Source of the DNA: Nitrospira sp.
GTDB lineage: Bacteria; Nitrospirota; Nitrospiria; Nitrospirales; Nitrospiraceae
Length of the DNA: 12,395 nt
Assembly: GCA_024998705.1 (NCBI GenBank)
Contig: JACOEF010000419.1
Coordinates: forward strand, 1-12,395
Direction: 5' to 3'
Shown: positions 1 to 6,986 of the stretch, piece after piece
How the letters are laid out: every line of letters starts with the position of its first letter
How positions within the stretch are numbered: position 1 is the stretch's first letter
Program-made: the position numbers and the translations under genes
Notes under the pieces: generated by a model
Seen by the model: the letters and a program-made list of their open reading frames with translations, nothing else
The model's database searches: none
Told to the model about the DNA's origin: nothing

Positions 1-181
1 GATGGCGCAGGAATGGAACGCCGGATGGCTGGCCGACGACGCCGTGGTGATCATCGAGCACGGAAAGAAAGCGGTAATCCCGCAGACCATGGGCCTGCTC
101 TCGCAGGTCAAACGGTACGACTACGGCGACACCGCGCTCACACGATTTCACGTCACAGCCAAAGAAGTCCACCCCCGATGA
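1..181 (+). CDS. rsmD: RsmD, 16S rRNA (guanine-N2)-methyltransferase, C-terminal end (partial)
   Basis: This is the last 59 codons of a gene that enters from the left edge, read in the frame starting at base 2 and ending in TGA at 179-181. The fragment carries the motif GWLADDAVVIIEHGKK followed by YGDTALTRF. Both match the end of the RsmD fold, whose last strands read WLADDA...E and YGDTAL-F. RsmD uses S-adenosylmethionine to methylate G966 of 16S rRNA during 30S assembly; the catalytic NPPY motif would lie upstream, outside the window. Its stop overlaps the coaD start as ATGA, and rsmD-coaD is a very common bacterial gene pair, which supports the call. The ATG at bases 2-4 is internal, not a start. 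Confidence 0.85.
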   Translation, partial: MAQEWNAGWLADDAVVIIEHGKKAVIPQTMGLLSQVKRYDYGDTALTRFHVTAKEVHPR

Positions 182-666
182 AGATCGCCGTCTATCCCGG
201 CACATTCGACCCGATCCCGCATGGACACAGCGACATCATCCGGCGCGGGTTTCGAATGTTCGAAAAGGTGATTGTGGCGATCGCGCCCAACCCCGGCAAA
301 CACCCGTTCTTCAGTCTGAAGGAACGACTGGAGATGGTGGGACTGGTGACCAAAGATCTGCCGAACCTCGAAGTCACTACCTTCGAAGGGCTGCTGGTGG
401 ACTTTGTGCGGGAATGCGGTGCCCATGCTATTCTGCGCGGCCTACGGGCGATTTCGGATTTCGAACATGAGTTTCAGATGGCCCTCATCAATCGCAAGCT
501 GGCGGAAACCGTCGAAACGGTCTTCCTGATGCCCAGCGAGGAATATTCCTATTTGTCTTCCACCATCATCAAGGATGTCGCCAGCCATGGCGGGTCGCTC
601 CAGGATTTTGTGCACCCCGAAGTGGCTCGGAGGCTCCAAGAACGAATTCGGAGTTTCAAAGGATGA
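178..666 (+). CDS. coaD: Phosphopantetheine adenylyltransferase
   Basis: CoaD transfers AMP from ATP to 4'-phosphopantetheine to give dephospho-CoA, the fourth step of coenzyme A synthesis, in the cytoplasm. The protein is 162 residues, the normal family size. The nucleotidyltransferase start YPGTFDP is at residues 6-12, RGLRA at 88-92, the FLMPS strand at 116-120 and SSTIIKD at 127-133. The (T/H)xGH motif reads P14-H-G-H17: the catalytic His and Gly are kept, but the first position, usually Thr or His, is Pro. The ATG at 178 is chosen because the protein then begins MKIAVYPGTF, as family members do. The longer open frame from base 13 only reads through rsmD in the wrong frame. The start overlaps the rsmD stop and the stop overlaps the next gene's start, each as ATGA, which suggests coupled translation. 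The identification is firm. Confidence 0.97.
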   Translation: MKIAVYPGTFDPIPHGHSDIIRRGFRMFEKVIVAIAPNPGKHPFFSLKERLEMVGLVTKDLPNLEVTTFEGLLVDFVRECGAHAILRGLRAISDFEHEFQMALINRKLAETVETVFLMPSEEYSYLSSTIIKDVASHGGSLQDFVHPEVARRLQERIRSFKG

Positions 667-1856
667 AACTTGCAGCCCGTGTCGGACGAATTGTCCCCTC
701 CCCGACCCTCAGCATTACCGCCACCGCCAAGTCGATGGCGGCACAAGGGATCGATGTCATCGATTTCGCGTCCGGGGAACCGGACTTCGATACGCCCGAA
801 CCGGTGAAGGCAGCGGCAGAAGCTGCCATTCGCGCCGGCTTCACGAAATATACGCCCTCGTCGGGCATCGACGAATTGCGCGGGGCAATTGCGGATAAGT
901 TAAAGGAAGAGCAAGGACTCCATTACGAGAAGTCCCAGATCCTTGTGTCCTGCGGCGCCAAACATTCGCTGTACAATGTCGCGGAGGCGCTGCTTGAAGC
1001 AGGGGATGAACTGATTATCCCCGTCCCCTTCTGGGTCTCCTATCAGGACCAGACCCTGCTCAACGACGCCACACCCGTCCTCCTCCAGACGCGCGAAGAA
1101 GACGGGTATACGATCAACCCAGACGCGCTGGAAGCGGTCATCACCCCACGGACCAAAGCCATCATCGTCAACAGTCCCTGCAACCCGACCGGGGCCACCT
1201 ACGACCGGAAAACCCTCGAAGGGATTGCGGCCGTCTCCCTACGGCACGACCTGGTCATCATCTCGGACGAGATCTACGAGAAAGTGCTGTACGATGGCAC
1301 CCAGCACATCAGCATTGCGACCTTGAGTCCGGAAGTGGCGGCACGAACTGTGGTCATCAACGGAGTTTCGAAAGCCTACGCCATGACCGGCTGGCGTATC
1401 GGGTACGCCGCGGGACCCAAGCCCCTCCTGACGGCCATGGCCAACATTCAAAGCCAGAGCACCTCGAACCCTTGTTCGATTTCGCAAAAGGCCGCGGTAG
1501 CGGCTCTGCGCCTTGGCAATCCCTTCACCAAAACCATGGTGGCAGAGTTTGACCGTCGCCGCCGCGTCATGGTCGAGCGTCTCAATACCATGCCCGGCGT
1601 GACCTGTCGTATGCCCACGGGGGCATTTTATGCGTTCCCGAATGTGAGCGGCCTGCTGGGTAAGCGCTGGAAGGATCACCCCATCGGCTCCGCGGCGAAC
1701 CTGGCAACCTATTTACTGAACGAGGCTCAAGTCGCGGTGGTGCCCGGCGAACCGTTCGGAAGCAACATCCATATTCGACTGTCCTATGCGACCGCCATGG
1801 AGGCGATCGAGCGAGGACTGACCCGGATCGATGCGGCGCTCCGTCGTTTATCCTGA
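663..1856 (+). CDS. aspC: Pyridoxal-phosphate aspartate aminotransferase (class I, subgroup Ib type)
   Basis: This 397-residue protein is a fold-type I, PLP-dependent aminotransferase. It probably moves the amino group between aspartate and 2-oxoglutarate; some relatives also use prephenate. Visible landmarks are ASGEPDFDTP near residues 36-45, the aromatic PFWVSY at 122-127, SPCNPTG at 171-177 with the cofactor-contacting Asn174, SDEIYE at 201-206 with Asp202 for the pyridine nitrogen, and SKAYAMTGWRIGY at 236-248 with Schiff-base Lys237. Near the end HIRLSYA supplies the Arg that binds the substrate carboxylate. Length and motif spacing match the Ib subgroup found in Thermus and Bacillus rather than the enterobacterial Ia enzyme. 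The start overlaps the coaD stop (ATGA), and a GGAG at 650-653 lies 9 bases upstream. The aminotransferase call is firm; exact substrate choice cannot be read from sequence, so the symbol is used in a general sense. Confidence 0.93.
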   Translation: MKLAARVGRIVPSPTLSITATAKSMAAQGIDVIDFASGEPDFDTPEPVKAAAEAAIRAGFTKYTPSSGIDELRGAIADKLKEEQGLHYEKSQILVSCGAKHSLYNVAEALLEAGDELIIPVPFWVSYQDQTLLNDATPVLLQTREEDGYTINPDALEAVITPRTKAIIVNSPCNPTGATYDRKTLEGIAAVSLRHDLVIISDEIYEKVLYDGTQHISIATLSPEVAARTVVINGVSKAYAMTGWRIGYAAGPKPLLTAMANIQSQSTSNPCSISQKAAVAALRLGNPFTKTMVAEFDRRRRVMVERLNTMPGVTCRMPTGAFYAFPNVSGLLGKRWKDHPIGSAANLATYLLNEAQVAVVPGEPFGSNIHIRLSYATAMEAIERGLTRIDAALRRLS

Positions 1857-1885
1857 CAGGCTGAGCCTCACAGATATCGTCCCAC

Positions 1886-1913
1886 TTGATTGTGCGTAAT
1901 TCGATGCTATTAG
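1886..1913 (+). promoter_or_regulatory. Weak candidate sigma-70 promoter for the FmdB-type gene
   Basis: In the 134-base gap after the aminotransferase, TTGATT (1886-1891) and TATTAG (1908-1913) are separated by 16 bases. Each matches the sigma-70 consensus at four of six positions. This is the best pair seen in the gap, but it could be chance; the gene might also be transcribed by read-through. Confidence 0.3.
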
Positions 1914-1974
1914 AAGATGATATAGCGACGCCGAGAGACCTGCGCATGAGCATACTTCGCGACGCTGGATGAGC

Positions 1975-1982
1975 AGAGGAGG
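1975..1982 (+). promoter_or_regulatory. Strong Shine-Dalgarno site fixing a GTG start
   Basis: AGAGGAGG ends 8 bases before the GTG at 1991. It identifies GTG as the start of the zinc-ribbon gene, and the protein then begins MPIYEYQC exactly as the family does. Confidence 0.8.
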
Positions 1983-1990
1983 AAACACCC

Positions 1991-2395
1991 GTGCCGATCT
2001 ATGAATATCAATGTACCAGTTGTGCCCACCGCTTCGAGATGAAGCAAGGCATCAAGGACGACCCCATCAAGGAATGTGTGCGTTGTGGGAAAGAAGTGAC
2101 GAAGCTGATCTCATCCCCTGCCATTATGTTCAAAGGCAGCGGGTGGTATATCACGGACTACTCTGACAAGATGAAGCCCGGTTCTGGAAGCGATACCTCC
2201 GAGAAACCAGCAGCCGCCGGCACTGATAAGGCGAAAACACCGGCCTCTTCTGAAAGCGGCAGTACCAGTTCCACGACCACCCCGGCCCCGGCCGCAGCGG
2301 CAGCTCCAAGCTCTGCGACAACCACGAGTGCAAGCCCAAGCTCGTCCGGCACGAGCACCTCGGGCTCAACCTCCTCATCGTCCTCAAGCACCTAA
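1991..2395 (+). CDS. FmdB/CxxC-CxxC zinc-ribbon regulatory-type protein with low-complexity tail
   Basis: This is a 134-residue protein. Residues 1-60 form the small zinc ribbon of the FmdB family: MPIYEYQC at the start, Cys8-x2-Cys11 and Cys29-x2-Cys32 as metal ligands, then the typical stretch ending FKGSGWYITDY near residues 47-57. The family was first noted beside formamidase genes; its molecular role is poorly defined and DNA binding is only presumed. From about residue 65 the protein is almost entirely Ser, Thr, Ala, Gly, Pro and Lys, ending in a run of Ser and Thr. This tail is probably disordered and is longer than in minimal members of about 70-110 residues. The gene has a GTG start behind a strong ribosome-binding site. 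It stands alone on the plus strand and faces the purine cluster's lipoprotein gene. Family is secure; function is not. Confidence 0.9.
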   Translation: MPIYEYQCTSCAHRFEMKQGIKDDPIKECVRCGKEVTKLISSPAIMFKGSGWYITDYSDKMKPGSGSDTSEKPAAAGTDKAKTPASSESGSTSSTTTPAPAAAAAPSSATTTSASPSSSGTSTSGSTSSSSSST

Positions 2396-2703
2396 CACGT
2401 TCTTGACAGACGGCTGCCCCCACACGCTCTTGCGTCGGCTGCGATCACGCATCCCCTGCACAGCGGACACAGGTCGTTGAACGTGGTTACGCCGTAAGAC
2501 CGCCACAACATCCGAGGCGCGCCCGGACTGTGGCTCCGGCGAGGGAGTCAGCCGGCCTGCCATGTCGGCCCGAAACGGACCCGTTCGGTGGCGCGGTGAG
2601 GGCCGGAACGATGCGGGCGCGCCGCTGACGGACTGTTTCACTGGCGTATCGGTCTATCGTGCAGCAAGGACGAGCACGACCGGCAGCAGGATCGACGGGC
2701 TGG
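2396..2703. other. Gene-free convergent intergenic stretch
   Basis: These 308 bases lie between the 3' ends of the zinc-ribbon gene and the lipoprotein gene. No open frame here has a ribosome-binding site or recognisable protein. It is GC-rich with several short dyads: TGCGT/ACGCA near 2431-2451, CCGGA/TCCGG near 2523-2540, and CCGAA/TTCGG with a short further stem near 2570-2587. None is followed by a T-run, so no classical terminator can be named for either gene. The octamer GGCGCGCC occurs at 2516-2523 and again exactly 100 bases later. An 11-mer (2411-2421) and a 9-mer (2493-2501) also occur inside the palindrome at 11966-12025, so a decayed relative of that element is possible but weak. 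Confidence 0.5.
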
Positions 2704-3147
2704 TTACCTCACGGGGGCAGGTTTTGGTTTCTTAATACTGAGCGACCTGACCGAAGACTTCGTGGCGGGCTTCTGCGTCGGTTTCACGGACTTCTTAACC
2801 GCTGTTTTTCCTGTCGACTTGATGACACTGCTTTTCGTGGTTTTCGCGGCGCGTTCTCGTGCGGCGGCGATCGTGTGCTCCAGGTTCGCGATCATCGCGG
2901 ATTTTTCCTTATTCACCCGTGTCAAATCTTCCACCCGAATCTGCAATTCCTCTTTCGCTTTGTTCGCGGCGTTCAGCTGATTCTGAAGCAGCGCCTTATC
3001 TGCTGCCGCCTGTTGGGCTTCCGAGTGCAACTGCTCGATCTGCGCCTGGAGAGCCGGCGGCCAGAAATCACATCCTGACAGCAGAAGCATTGCACCGACC
3101 CCGAATAGAGACAGTCCCATCACCGCGCGACGTGAATGCATGAGCAT
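2704..3147 (-). CDS. Small coiled-coil lipoprotein with basic Lys/Pro tail
   Basis: From the ATG at 3147 the product has 147 residues. Positively charged residues (HSRR) precede a hydrophobic stretch and the lipobox LLLSGC, with the lipidated Cys at residue 26. This predicts export and lipid anchoring by signal peptidase II. Residues about 30-90 are rich in Gln, Glu, Ala, Lys and Leu with heptad spacing (for example LLQNQLNAANKAKEELQ), a coiled coil reminiscent of Lpp-like or AprI/SlyB-neighbour helical lipoproteins, though no family is recognised. The last 45 residues are Lys-, Ser-, Thr- and Pro-rich and could contact peptidoglycan or nucleic acid; that is speculation. The 3147 start is preferred over an in-frame ATG at 3162 because GGGAGGA lies 6 bases upstream of it and a consensus TATAAT lies 23 bases upstream. 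With that promoter, 3162 would be at or near the transcript start. Confidence 0.85.
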   Translation of the reverse strand: MLMHSRRAVMGLSLFGVGAMLLLSGCDFWPPALQAQIEQLHSEAQQAAADKALLQNQLNAANKAKEELQIRVEDLTRVNKEKSAMIANLEHTIAAARERAAKTTKSSVIKSTGKTAVKKSVKPTQKPATKSSVRSLSIKKPKPAPVR

Positions 3148-3153
3148 AAGTGG

Positions 3154-3160
3154 TCCTCCC
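3154..3160 (-). promoter_or_regulatory. Shine-Dalgarno site deciding the lipoprotein start
   Basis: GGGAGGA on the minus strand ends 6 bases before the ATG at 3147. It overlaps the coding frame that would follow from the upstream ATG at 3162, which argues for 3147. Confidence 0.75.
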
Positions 3161-3170
3161 ATGAGGGTGA

Positions 3171-3199
3171 ATTATACCGACTACCGAGCATCAAATCAT
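3171..3199 (-). promoter_or_regulatory. Candidate sigma-70 promoter of the lipoprotein gene
   Basis: Minus-strand TATAAT (3176-3171) is a perfect -10 hexamer. With a 17-base spacer the -35 position (3199-3194) reads ATGATT, which is weak and overlaps the tsaC stop codon. The expected transcript start, about 7 bases on, leaves a short leader of 15-20 bases containing the GGGAGGA ribosome-binding site. This would let the lipoprotein be made independently of the purH-purD-tsaC transcript. Confidence 0.55.
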
Positions 3200-3843
3200 G
3201 ATGAAAGTTCGTAACCTTGGCGCGCAAGTGCCGTACGGATCACGTCCGTCGCCAGAACCCCGGCTCGAACCAGGTGCGGACGGTCGCGCGCATCGACCAT
3301 GGTAGAGGGGAGACCTCCCGGCGTGGGCCCTCCATCCAAAATGAGCTCCAGCCCCTCCCCCAACGCGCCCTGCACCGCCGCTGCGTGGTCAAGCGGGGGT
3401 TCTGAAGCACGATTGGCGCTGGTTCCGGTCAGGGGGCCGGTGTGCTGCAGCAAATGCCGGAGCTGAGGCAAGGGAACATACCGCACTCCGATCGTTCCCG
3501 TTCCCGCCGTCAACAGCGCCGACAGATCAGGCGCCGCAGGAAACACGATGGTAAGCGGGCCGGGCCAGAACAGATCCATAAGAAGGGCGGCGGCGGGTGG
3601 AATCGACTGCACCAACTGAGGCAACTGGTCTCGACTGCCGATGAGCACCAGAATCGGCTTATCGGAGGGTCGCCCCTTCAACTCGATCAGGTGGCGGAGC
3701 GCCACATCATCCGTCGGACGAACCGCTAGGCCGTAGTAGGTCTCGGTAGGCAGCGCGACCTCGCCATGCGCATCCAACACCCGTCGGACATCAGGGAGAA
3801 CGCGATCGCAGGTTGTATCTGTAAAGGGAAGGACCAGAGCCAT
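3196..3843 (-). CDS. tsaC: L-threonylcarbamoyladenylate synthase (TsaC/YrdC/Sua5 family)
   Basis: TsaC-type enzymes make threonylcarbamoyl-AMP from threonine, bicarbonate and ATP. The group is then transferred to A37 of ANN-decoding tRNAs (t6A) by TsaD with TsaB and TsaE; none of these partners is in the window. The 215-residue protein is a stand-alone YrdC domain without the extra Sua5 C-terminal domain. Landmarks are PTETYYGL at residues 32-39, KGRPSDKP at 56-63 (the K-x-R active-site motif), FWPGPLT at 92-98, GTSAN at 140-144 (the S-x-N motif) and GGPTPGGLPSTMVD at 171-184. It starts 26 bases after the purD stop on the same strand, so it is probably co-transcribed. The ATG at 3843 lacks a good ribosome-binding site, so translation may depend on coupling. 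The family call is secure. Confidence 0.95.
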   Translation of the reverse strand: MALVLPFTDTTCDRVLPDVRRVLDAHGEVALPTETYYGLAVRPTDDVALRHLIELKGRPSDKPILVLIGSRDQLPQLVQSIPPAAALLMDLFWPGPLTIVFPAAPDLSALLTAGTGTIGVRYVPLPQLRHLLQHTGPLTGTSANRASEPPLDHAAAVQGALGEGLELILDGGPTPGGLPSTMVDARDRPHLVRAGVLATDVIRTALARQGYELSS

Positions 3844-3869
3844 GGGATAATGGCCGAGGACTACTCGGA

Positions 3870-5147
3870 TCAGCTGTTGTGCGGCAAGGCGCGATGCGCG
3901 ATATCGGTTCGATAATGGCGTCCTTCAAACAGGATCGACGGCACCGCTTGATAGACTTGCGCCCGCGCATCGAGCAACGACGGCCCCCAGGCGGTGACCG
4001 CCAGGACTCGTCCCCCCGCAGTCACCACACGATCCGAATCCCGCTTCGTGCCGGCGTGGAACACCGCGACACGTGACTCGCCGGATGACACAGGCAGCCC
4101 CTGAATGGGAAGGCCAGTCGGATAGGAACCGGGATAATCCGGCGACGTCATCACCACGCAGACGGCCGTATCCGGATGCCACTCCACGGTCAGTCCATCC
4201 AGACGGTGCTCGACCACCGCCTCCATCACCTCGACCAGATCGGTTTTCAAGAGCGGCAGCACGACTTCGGTTTCAGGATCTCCCATACGCGCATTGAACT
4301 CCAGTACGTAGGGGATACCCTTGACGACCATGAGGCCCGCGTAGAGCACACCTTGAAAGGGGCAACCCAAACGAGCCAGCGCATCGACGGTCGGCTGCAG
4401 CACCTGACGCAGCACCTGTTCGCGAAGCGCGGCCGTGGCAATCGGCGCCGGAGCGTAGGCGCCCATCCCGCCGGTATTCGGTCCGGTGTCGCCATCTCCC
4501 ACACGCTTGTGGTCCTGAGCCGGCAGCATGGGCACCACGGTCTTCCCATCGGTGAACGCCATGAGCGTCAACTCTTCCCCGTCGAGGAATTCTTCGATCA
4601 ACACACGATGTCCGGCTTGACCGAACACGGATTTCTCCATCGCATCGCGGACCGCCTGCTTGGCCTCCTCGCGCGTCGTAGCCACCACCACGCCTTTGCC
4701 CTGCGCGAGTCCGTCGGCCTTGACGACAATCGGAACCGGCTGCTCATCCAGATAGGCCAGCGCCTCGTCCATCCGCTCGAAACTGCGCGCGGCTGCGGTC
4801 GGAATCCGATTAGCGGCCATGATGTCTTTGGAAAAACTCTTGCTGGATTCCAATCGAGCGGCGGCTTTGGTCGGACCGAATATCTTCAGTCGCGCTTTGC
4901 GAAACTCATCCGCAATACCCAAGGCCAACGGCGCCTCAGGGCCCACCACGGTGAGATCGATCTGCTCTTTGAGCGCTAACGCCTTGAGCCCCTCAAGATC
5001 ATCCGCCTTGATCGGCACACAGGTGGCAAGGCCTTCGATCCCCGCATTCCCCGGTGCGCAAAATATCTGCGGCTTGCGCGGACTTTGGGCGATCTTCCAC
5101 ACCATGGCATGTTCGCGCCCACCACCACCGACAACAAGAATCTTCAC
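3870..5147 (-). CDS. purD: Phosphoribosylamine--glycine ligase (GAR synthetase)
   Basis: PurD joins glycine to 5-phosphoribosylamine using ATP, the second step of de novo purine synthesis. The 425-residue protein has the standard family length. The N-terminal domain begins MKILVVGGGGREHA and carries VGPEAPLALG at residues 68-77. The ATP-grasp part includes KADGLAQGKGVVVA at 143-156, the acidic strand EEFLDGEELTLMAF at 185-198, QDHKRVGDGDTGPNTGGMG at 211-229 and the metal site LEFNARMGDPET at 282-293. The start is GTG, since the minus strand reads GTG at 5147-5145; AAAGG at 5159-5155 lies 7 bases upstream and supports it. It is downstream of purH on the same strand, separated by 225 bases that contain a large palindrome and a small GCTCGTC/GACGAGC hairpin. 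No residue appears to be missing. Confidence 0.97.
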   Translation of the reverse strand: MKILVVGGGGREHAMVWKIAQSPRKPQIFCAPGNAGIEGLATCVPIKADDLEGLKALALKEQIDLTVVGPEAPLALGIADEFRKARLKIFGPTKAAARLESSKSFSKDIMAANRIPTAAARSFERMDEALAYLDEQPVPIVVKADGLAQGKGVVVATTREEAKQAVRDAMEKSVFGQAGHRVLIEEFLDGEELTLMAFTDGKTVVPMLPAQDHKRVGDGDTGPNTGGMGAYAPAPIATAALREQVLRQVLQPTVDALARLGCPFQGVLYAGLMVVKGIPYVLEFNARMGDPETEVVLPLLKTDLVEVMEAVVEHRLDGLTVEWHPDTAVCVVMTSPDYPGSYPTGLPIQGLPVSSGESRVAVFHAGTKRDSDRVVTAGGRVLAVTAWGPSLLDARAQVYQAVPSILFEGRHYRTDIAHRALPHNS

Positions 5148-5213
5148 AGCTCAACCTTTACTTTGCATAAAAAGAGCACAGCGTTTCGTATCTGACAGGC
5201 TCGATACCTTGCT

Positions 5214-5229
5214 GCTCGTCCAGACGAGC
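5214..5229. repeat. Short perfect inverted repeat in the purD leader
   Basis: GCTCGTC (5214-5220) and GACGAGC (5223-5229) are perfect inverted arms separated by two bases; as RNA this would be a 6-bp stem with a four-base loop. It lies 67 bases upstream of the purD start. No T-run follows, so an operator or an mRNA-stability hairpin is likelier than a terminator. No regulator can be assigned. Confidence 0.45.
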
Positions 5230-5246
5230 GAGCACAACGCAGATCC

Positions 5247-5376
5247 CTGAGGGCGTTCAAACGGGTCTGCCGACGAGGCCGCAGGCGAGAAAAAACCGGA
5301 GGCGTAGCCTCATGGCTACGTTGAGGATTTTTTCGAGCCGAGAACGAAGTCGGAGGCCCGTTTCAACGTCCCTCAG
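5247..5376. repeat. 130-base symmetric imperfect palindrome between purH and purD (REP/MITE-like)
   Basis: The left half (5247-5311) and the reverse complement of the right half pair about the exact centre 5311.5. Outer arms are CTGAGGG (5247-5253) and CCCTCAG (5370-5376), followed by a largely paired stretch through AAACGGG / CCCGTTT to CCGAC / GTCGG. A mismatched section comes next, then GAAAAAA / TTTTTTC, an internal loop, and a perfect tip CGTAGCC (5303-5309) and GGCTACG (5314-5320) around a four-base TCAT loop. The right end contains the purH stop codon (TGA on the minus strand, 5375-5373). The element has no open frame. Its size, strict symmetry and clean ends look like a mobile palindromic repeat, and as RNA it could stabilise purH mRNA or reduce read-through into purD. 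A second copy elsewhere cannot be shown from this window. Confidence 0.8.
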
Positions 5377-6926
5377 TGGCGGAAGTGGCGCATGCCCGTG
5401 AGTATCATCGCCATCCCATGTTCATCCATGGCCTTCGTCACCTCGGGGTCGCGGATCGAGCCTCCCGGCTGAATCACACAGGTAATACCGGCTTCCGCAG
5501 CCGCATCGATGCCGTCACGGAACGGGAAAAATGCATCGGACGCCATCACGCAGCCCTTCACCGGCGACTGGGCTTTCATGACGGCCAGCTTCACCGAGTC
5601 CACCCGACTCATTTGTCCGGCTCCGATGCCCACGATTTCGCCCGGCCGCCCATAAATGATGGCATTGGACTTCACATGTTTGCAGACCACCCAGGCAAAC
5701 GCGCAGGCGGCATATTCCTGTTCGGTCGGCTTGCGCGAGGTCGGAACCGCCAACGCCTTGATGTCCTTGATCACGCCCAAATCGCGATCCTGCACGATCA
5801 ACCCACCGACCAGCTTCTTGAGATCGTATCCTTCCGCAGTCGCCTTGCTCAGCGGTCCCACGTCCAGAAGACGGATGTCCTTCTTGCGCTTGAGTTCAGC
5901 CAGGGCATCCTCGGCGAAGCCCGGCGCGATAACGACCTCGACGAAGGTCGAGGTGATTTCCTTTGCCGCAACCAGGTCCACCGGCCGGTTGAACGCAATC
6001 ACCCCGCCGAATGCCGACACAGGGTCAGTCGCGCGCGCCTTCACATACGCTTCCACCGGCGTCGCGCCGAGCGCACAGCCGCAGGGGGTATTGTGCTTGA
6101 TGATCGCCACAGCGGTCTGATCGAACTCTTTCACCAGCTCGAGCGCCGAATTGGAGTCGAGGAAGTTATTGTAGGACATGGCCTTGCCGTGCAGAATTTT
6201 CCCGCGCGACACGGCCGGCTCCTTGGCGTTCATTTCACGATAGAACGCCCCCTGCTGATGTGGATTTTCTCCGTACCGCAGCGTCTCCACCCGTTGAAAC
6301 TGCAGCGAGAGGATGGCGGGAAATTTTACCTCGCTCCCCTGCACCTGCTTTTCAAGATATCCGGCGATCAGACTGTCGTACCGGGCCGTATGCTGAAACA
6401 CCTTCATCGCCAACTCGCGCCGCAATGCCGGCGTGACGGAACCGGCTTTCAGCGCTTCCAGCACCCGGCCGTAATCAGCGGGATCGACCAAGACCAGCAC
6501 GTCTTCATGGTTCTTCGCGGCGGATCGCAACATCGACGGACCGCCGATATCGATGTTTTCAATGGCCTCCTCGAACGGACAATTGGGCTTTGCGATCGTC
6601 GATTCAAAGGGGTAGAGATTGACCACCACGACATCGATGTTACCGATGCCATGTTGTTGCATCTGCGCCACATGATCGGGAACCCGACGGCGGCCGAGGA
6701 GTCCGCCATGAATTTTCGGATGCAACGTTTTCACGCGCCCGTCCAGGATCTCCGGGGACCCCGTATAGGCGGCCACGTCGGTGACCGGTACACCCGCCTC
6801 GCGTAACGCCTTCGCAGTGCCGCCGGTCGACAACACTTCCGCACCCAGGGCCGCCAGCCCCTTCGCCATCTCAACGACTCCGGTCTTATCAGAAACACTG
6901 ATCAGTGCCCGCGCAATGCGGGCCAT
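5373..6926 (-). CDS. purH: Bifunctional AICAR formyltransferase / IMP cyclohydrolase
   Basis: PurH carries out the last two steps to IMP: formyl transfer from 10-formyl-THF to AICAR, then ring closure. From the ATG at 6926 it has 517 residues, the usual length. Residues 1-150 form the MGS-like cyclohydrolase domain, with VSDKTG at 11-16, STGGTAKAL at 33-41, the motif [14 protein letters not shown] at 62-75 and NIDIGGPSM at 124-132. The rest is the transformylase: RYGENPHQ at 217-224, SYNNFLD at 251-257, the catalytic pair Lys277-His278 in KHNTPCG, and [14 protein letters not shown] further on. A TTG five codons upstream is possible, but AAGGAG at 6938-6933 is placed for the ATG at 6926 and the TTG would lack a site. 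The stop codon lies inside the palindrome at 5247-5376. It is the first gene of the minus-strand purine cluster. Confidence 0.97.
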   Translation of the reverse strand: MARIARALISVSDKTGVVEMAKGLAALGAEVLSTGGTAKALREAGVPVTDVAAYTGSPEILDGRVKTLHPKIHGGLLGRRRVPDHVAQMQQHGIGNIDVVVVNLYPFESTIAKPNCPFEEAIENIDIGGPSMLRSAAKNHEDVLVLVDPADYGRVLEALKAGSVTPALRRELAMKVFQHTARYDSLIAGYLEKQVQGSEVKFPAILSLQFQRVETLRYGENPHQQGAFYREMNAKEPAVSRGKILHGKAMSYNNFLDSNSALELVKEFDQTAVAIIKHNTPCGCALGATPVEAYVKARATDPVSAFGGVIAFNRPVDLVAAKEITSTFVEVVIAPGFAEDALAELKRKKDIRLLDVGPLSKATAEGYDLKKLVGGLIVQDRDLGVIKDIKALAVPTSRKPTEQEYAACAFAWVVCKHVKSNAIIYGRPGEIVGIGAGQMSRVDSVKLAVMKAQSPVKGCVMASDAFFPFRDGIDAAAEAGITCVIQPGGSIRDPEVTKAMDEHGMAMILTGMRHFRH

Positions 6927-6932
6927 GATGAA

Positions 6933-6938
6933 CTCCTT
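6933..6938 (-). promoter_or_regulatory. Shine-Dalgarno site deciding the purH start
   Basis: Minus-strand AAGGAG ends 6 bases before the ATG at 6926. It lies inside the reading frame that a TTG start at 6941 would use, so ATG 6926 is preferred. Confidence 0.8.
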
Positions 6939-6986
6939 CAACTATTGATATCGTGTGGGTGGGAAACCATCAGCTAGACGAAAAGC

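Noticed and set aside
13..177. N-terminal extension of coaD from an ATG at base 13
   Set aside because: It overlaps the rsmD C-terminus in another frame, has no family similarity, and CoaD proteins begin at the ATG at 178.
2516..2623. Two GGCGCGCC octamers exactly 100 bases apart as a repeat unit
   Set aside because: The flanking bases do not match, so it is most likely chance in GC-rich DNA.
2384..2641. Minus-strand 85-codon open frame in the convergent gap
   Set aside because: It starts with GTG, has no ribosome-binding site, overlaps the end of the zinc-ribbon gene and shows no recognisable motif.
2659..3078. Plus-strand 139-codon frame
   Set aside because: It is antisense to the lipoprotein gene, with Arg/Phe/Leu-rich composition typical of a shadow frame and no ribosome-binding site.
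4176..4979. Plus-strand 267-codon frame antisense to purD
   Set aside because: purD is complete with all motifs. The opposite frame is His/Arg/Gln-rich, typical of GC-rich complementary reading.
5376..6806. Plus-strand 476-codon frame antisense to purH
   Set aside because: It is long only because purH codons are GC-rich. Its composition (His, Arg, Gln) and lack of any domain mark it as a shadow.
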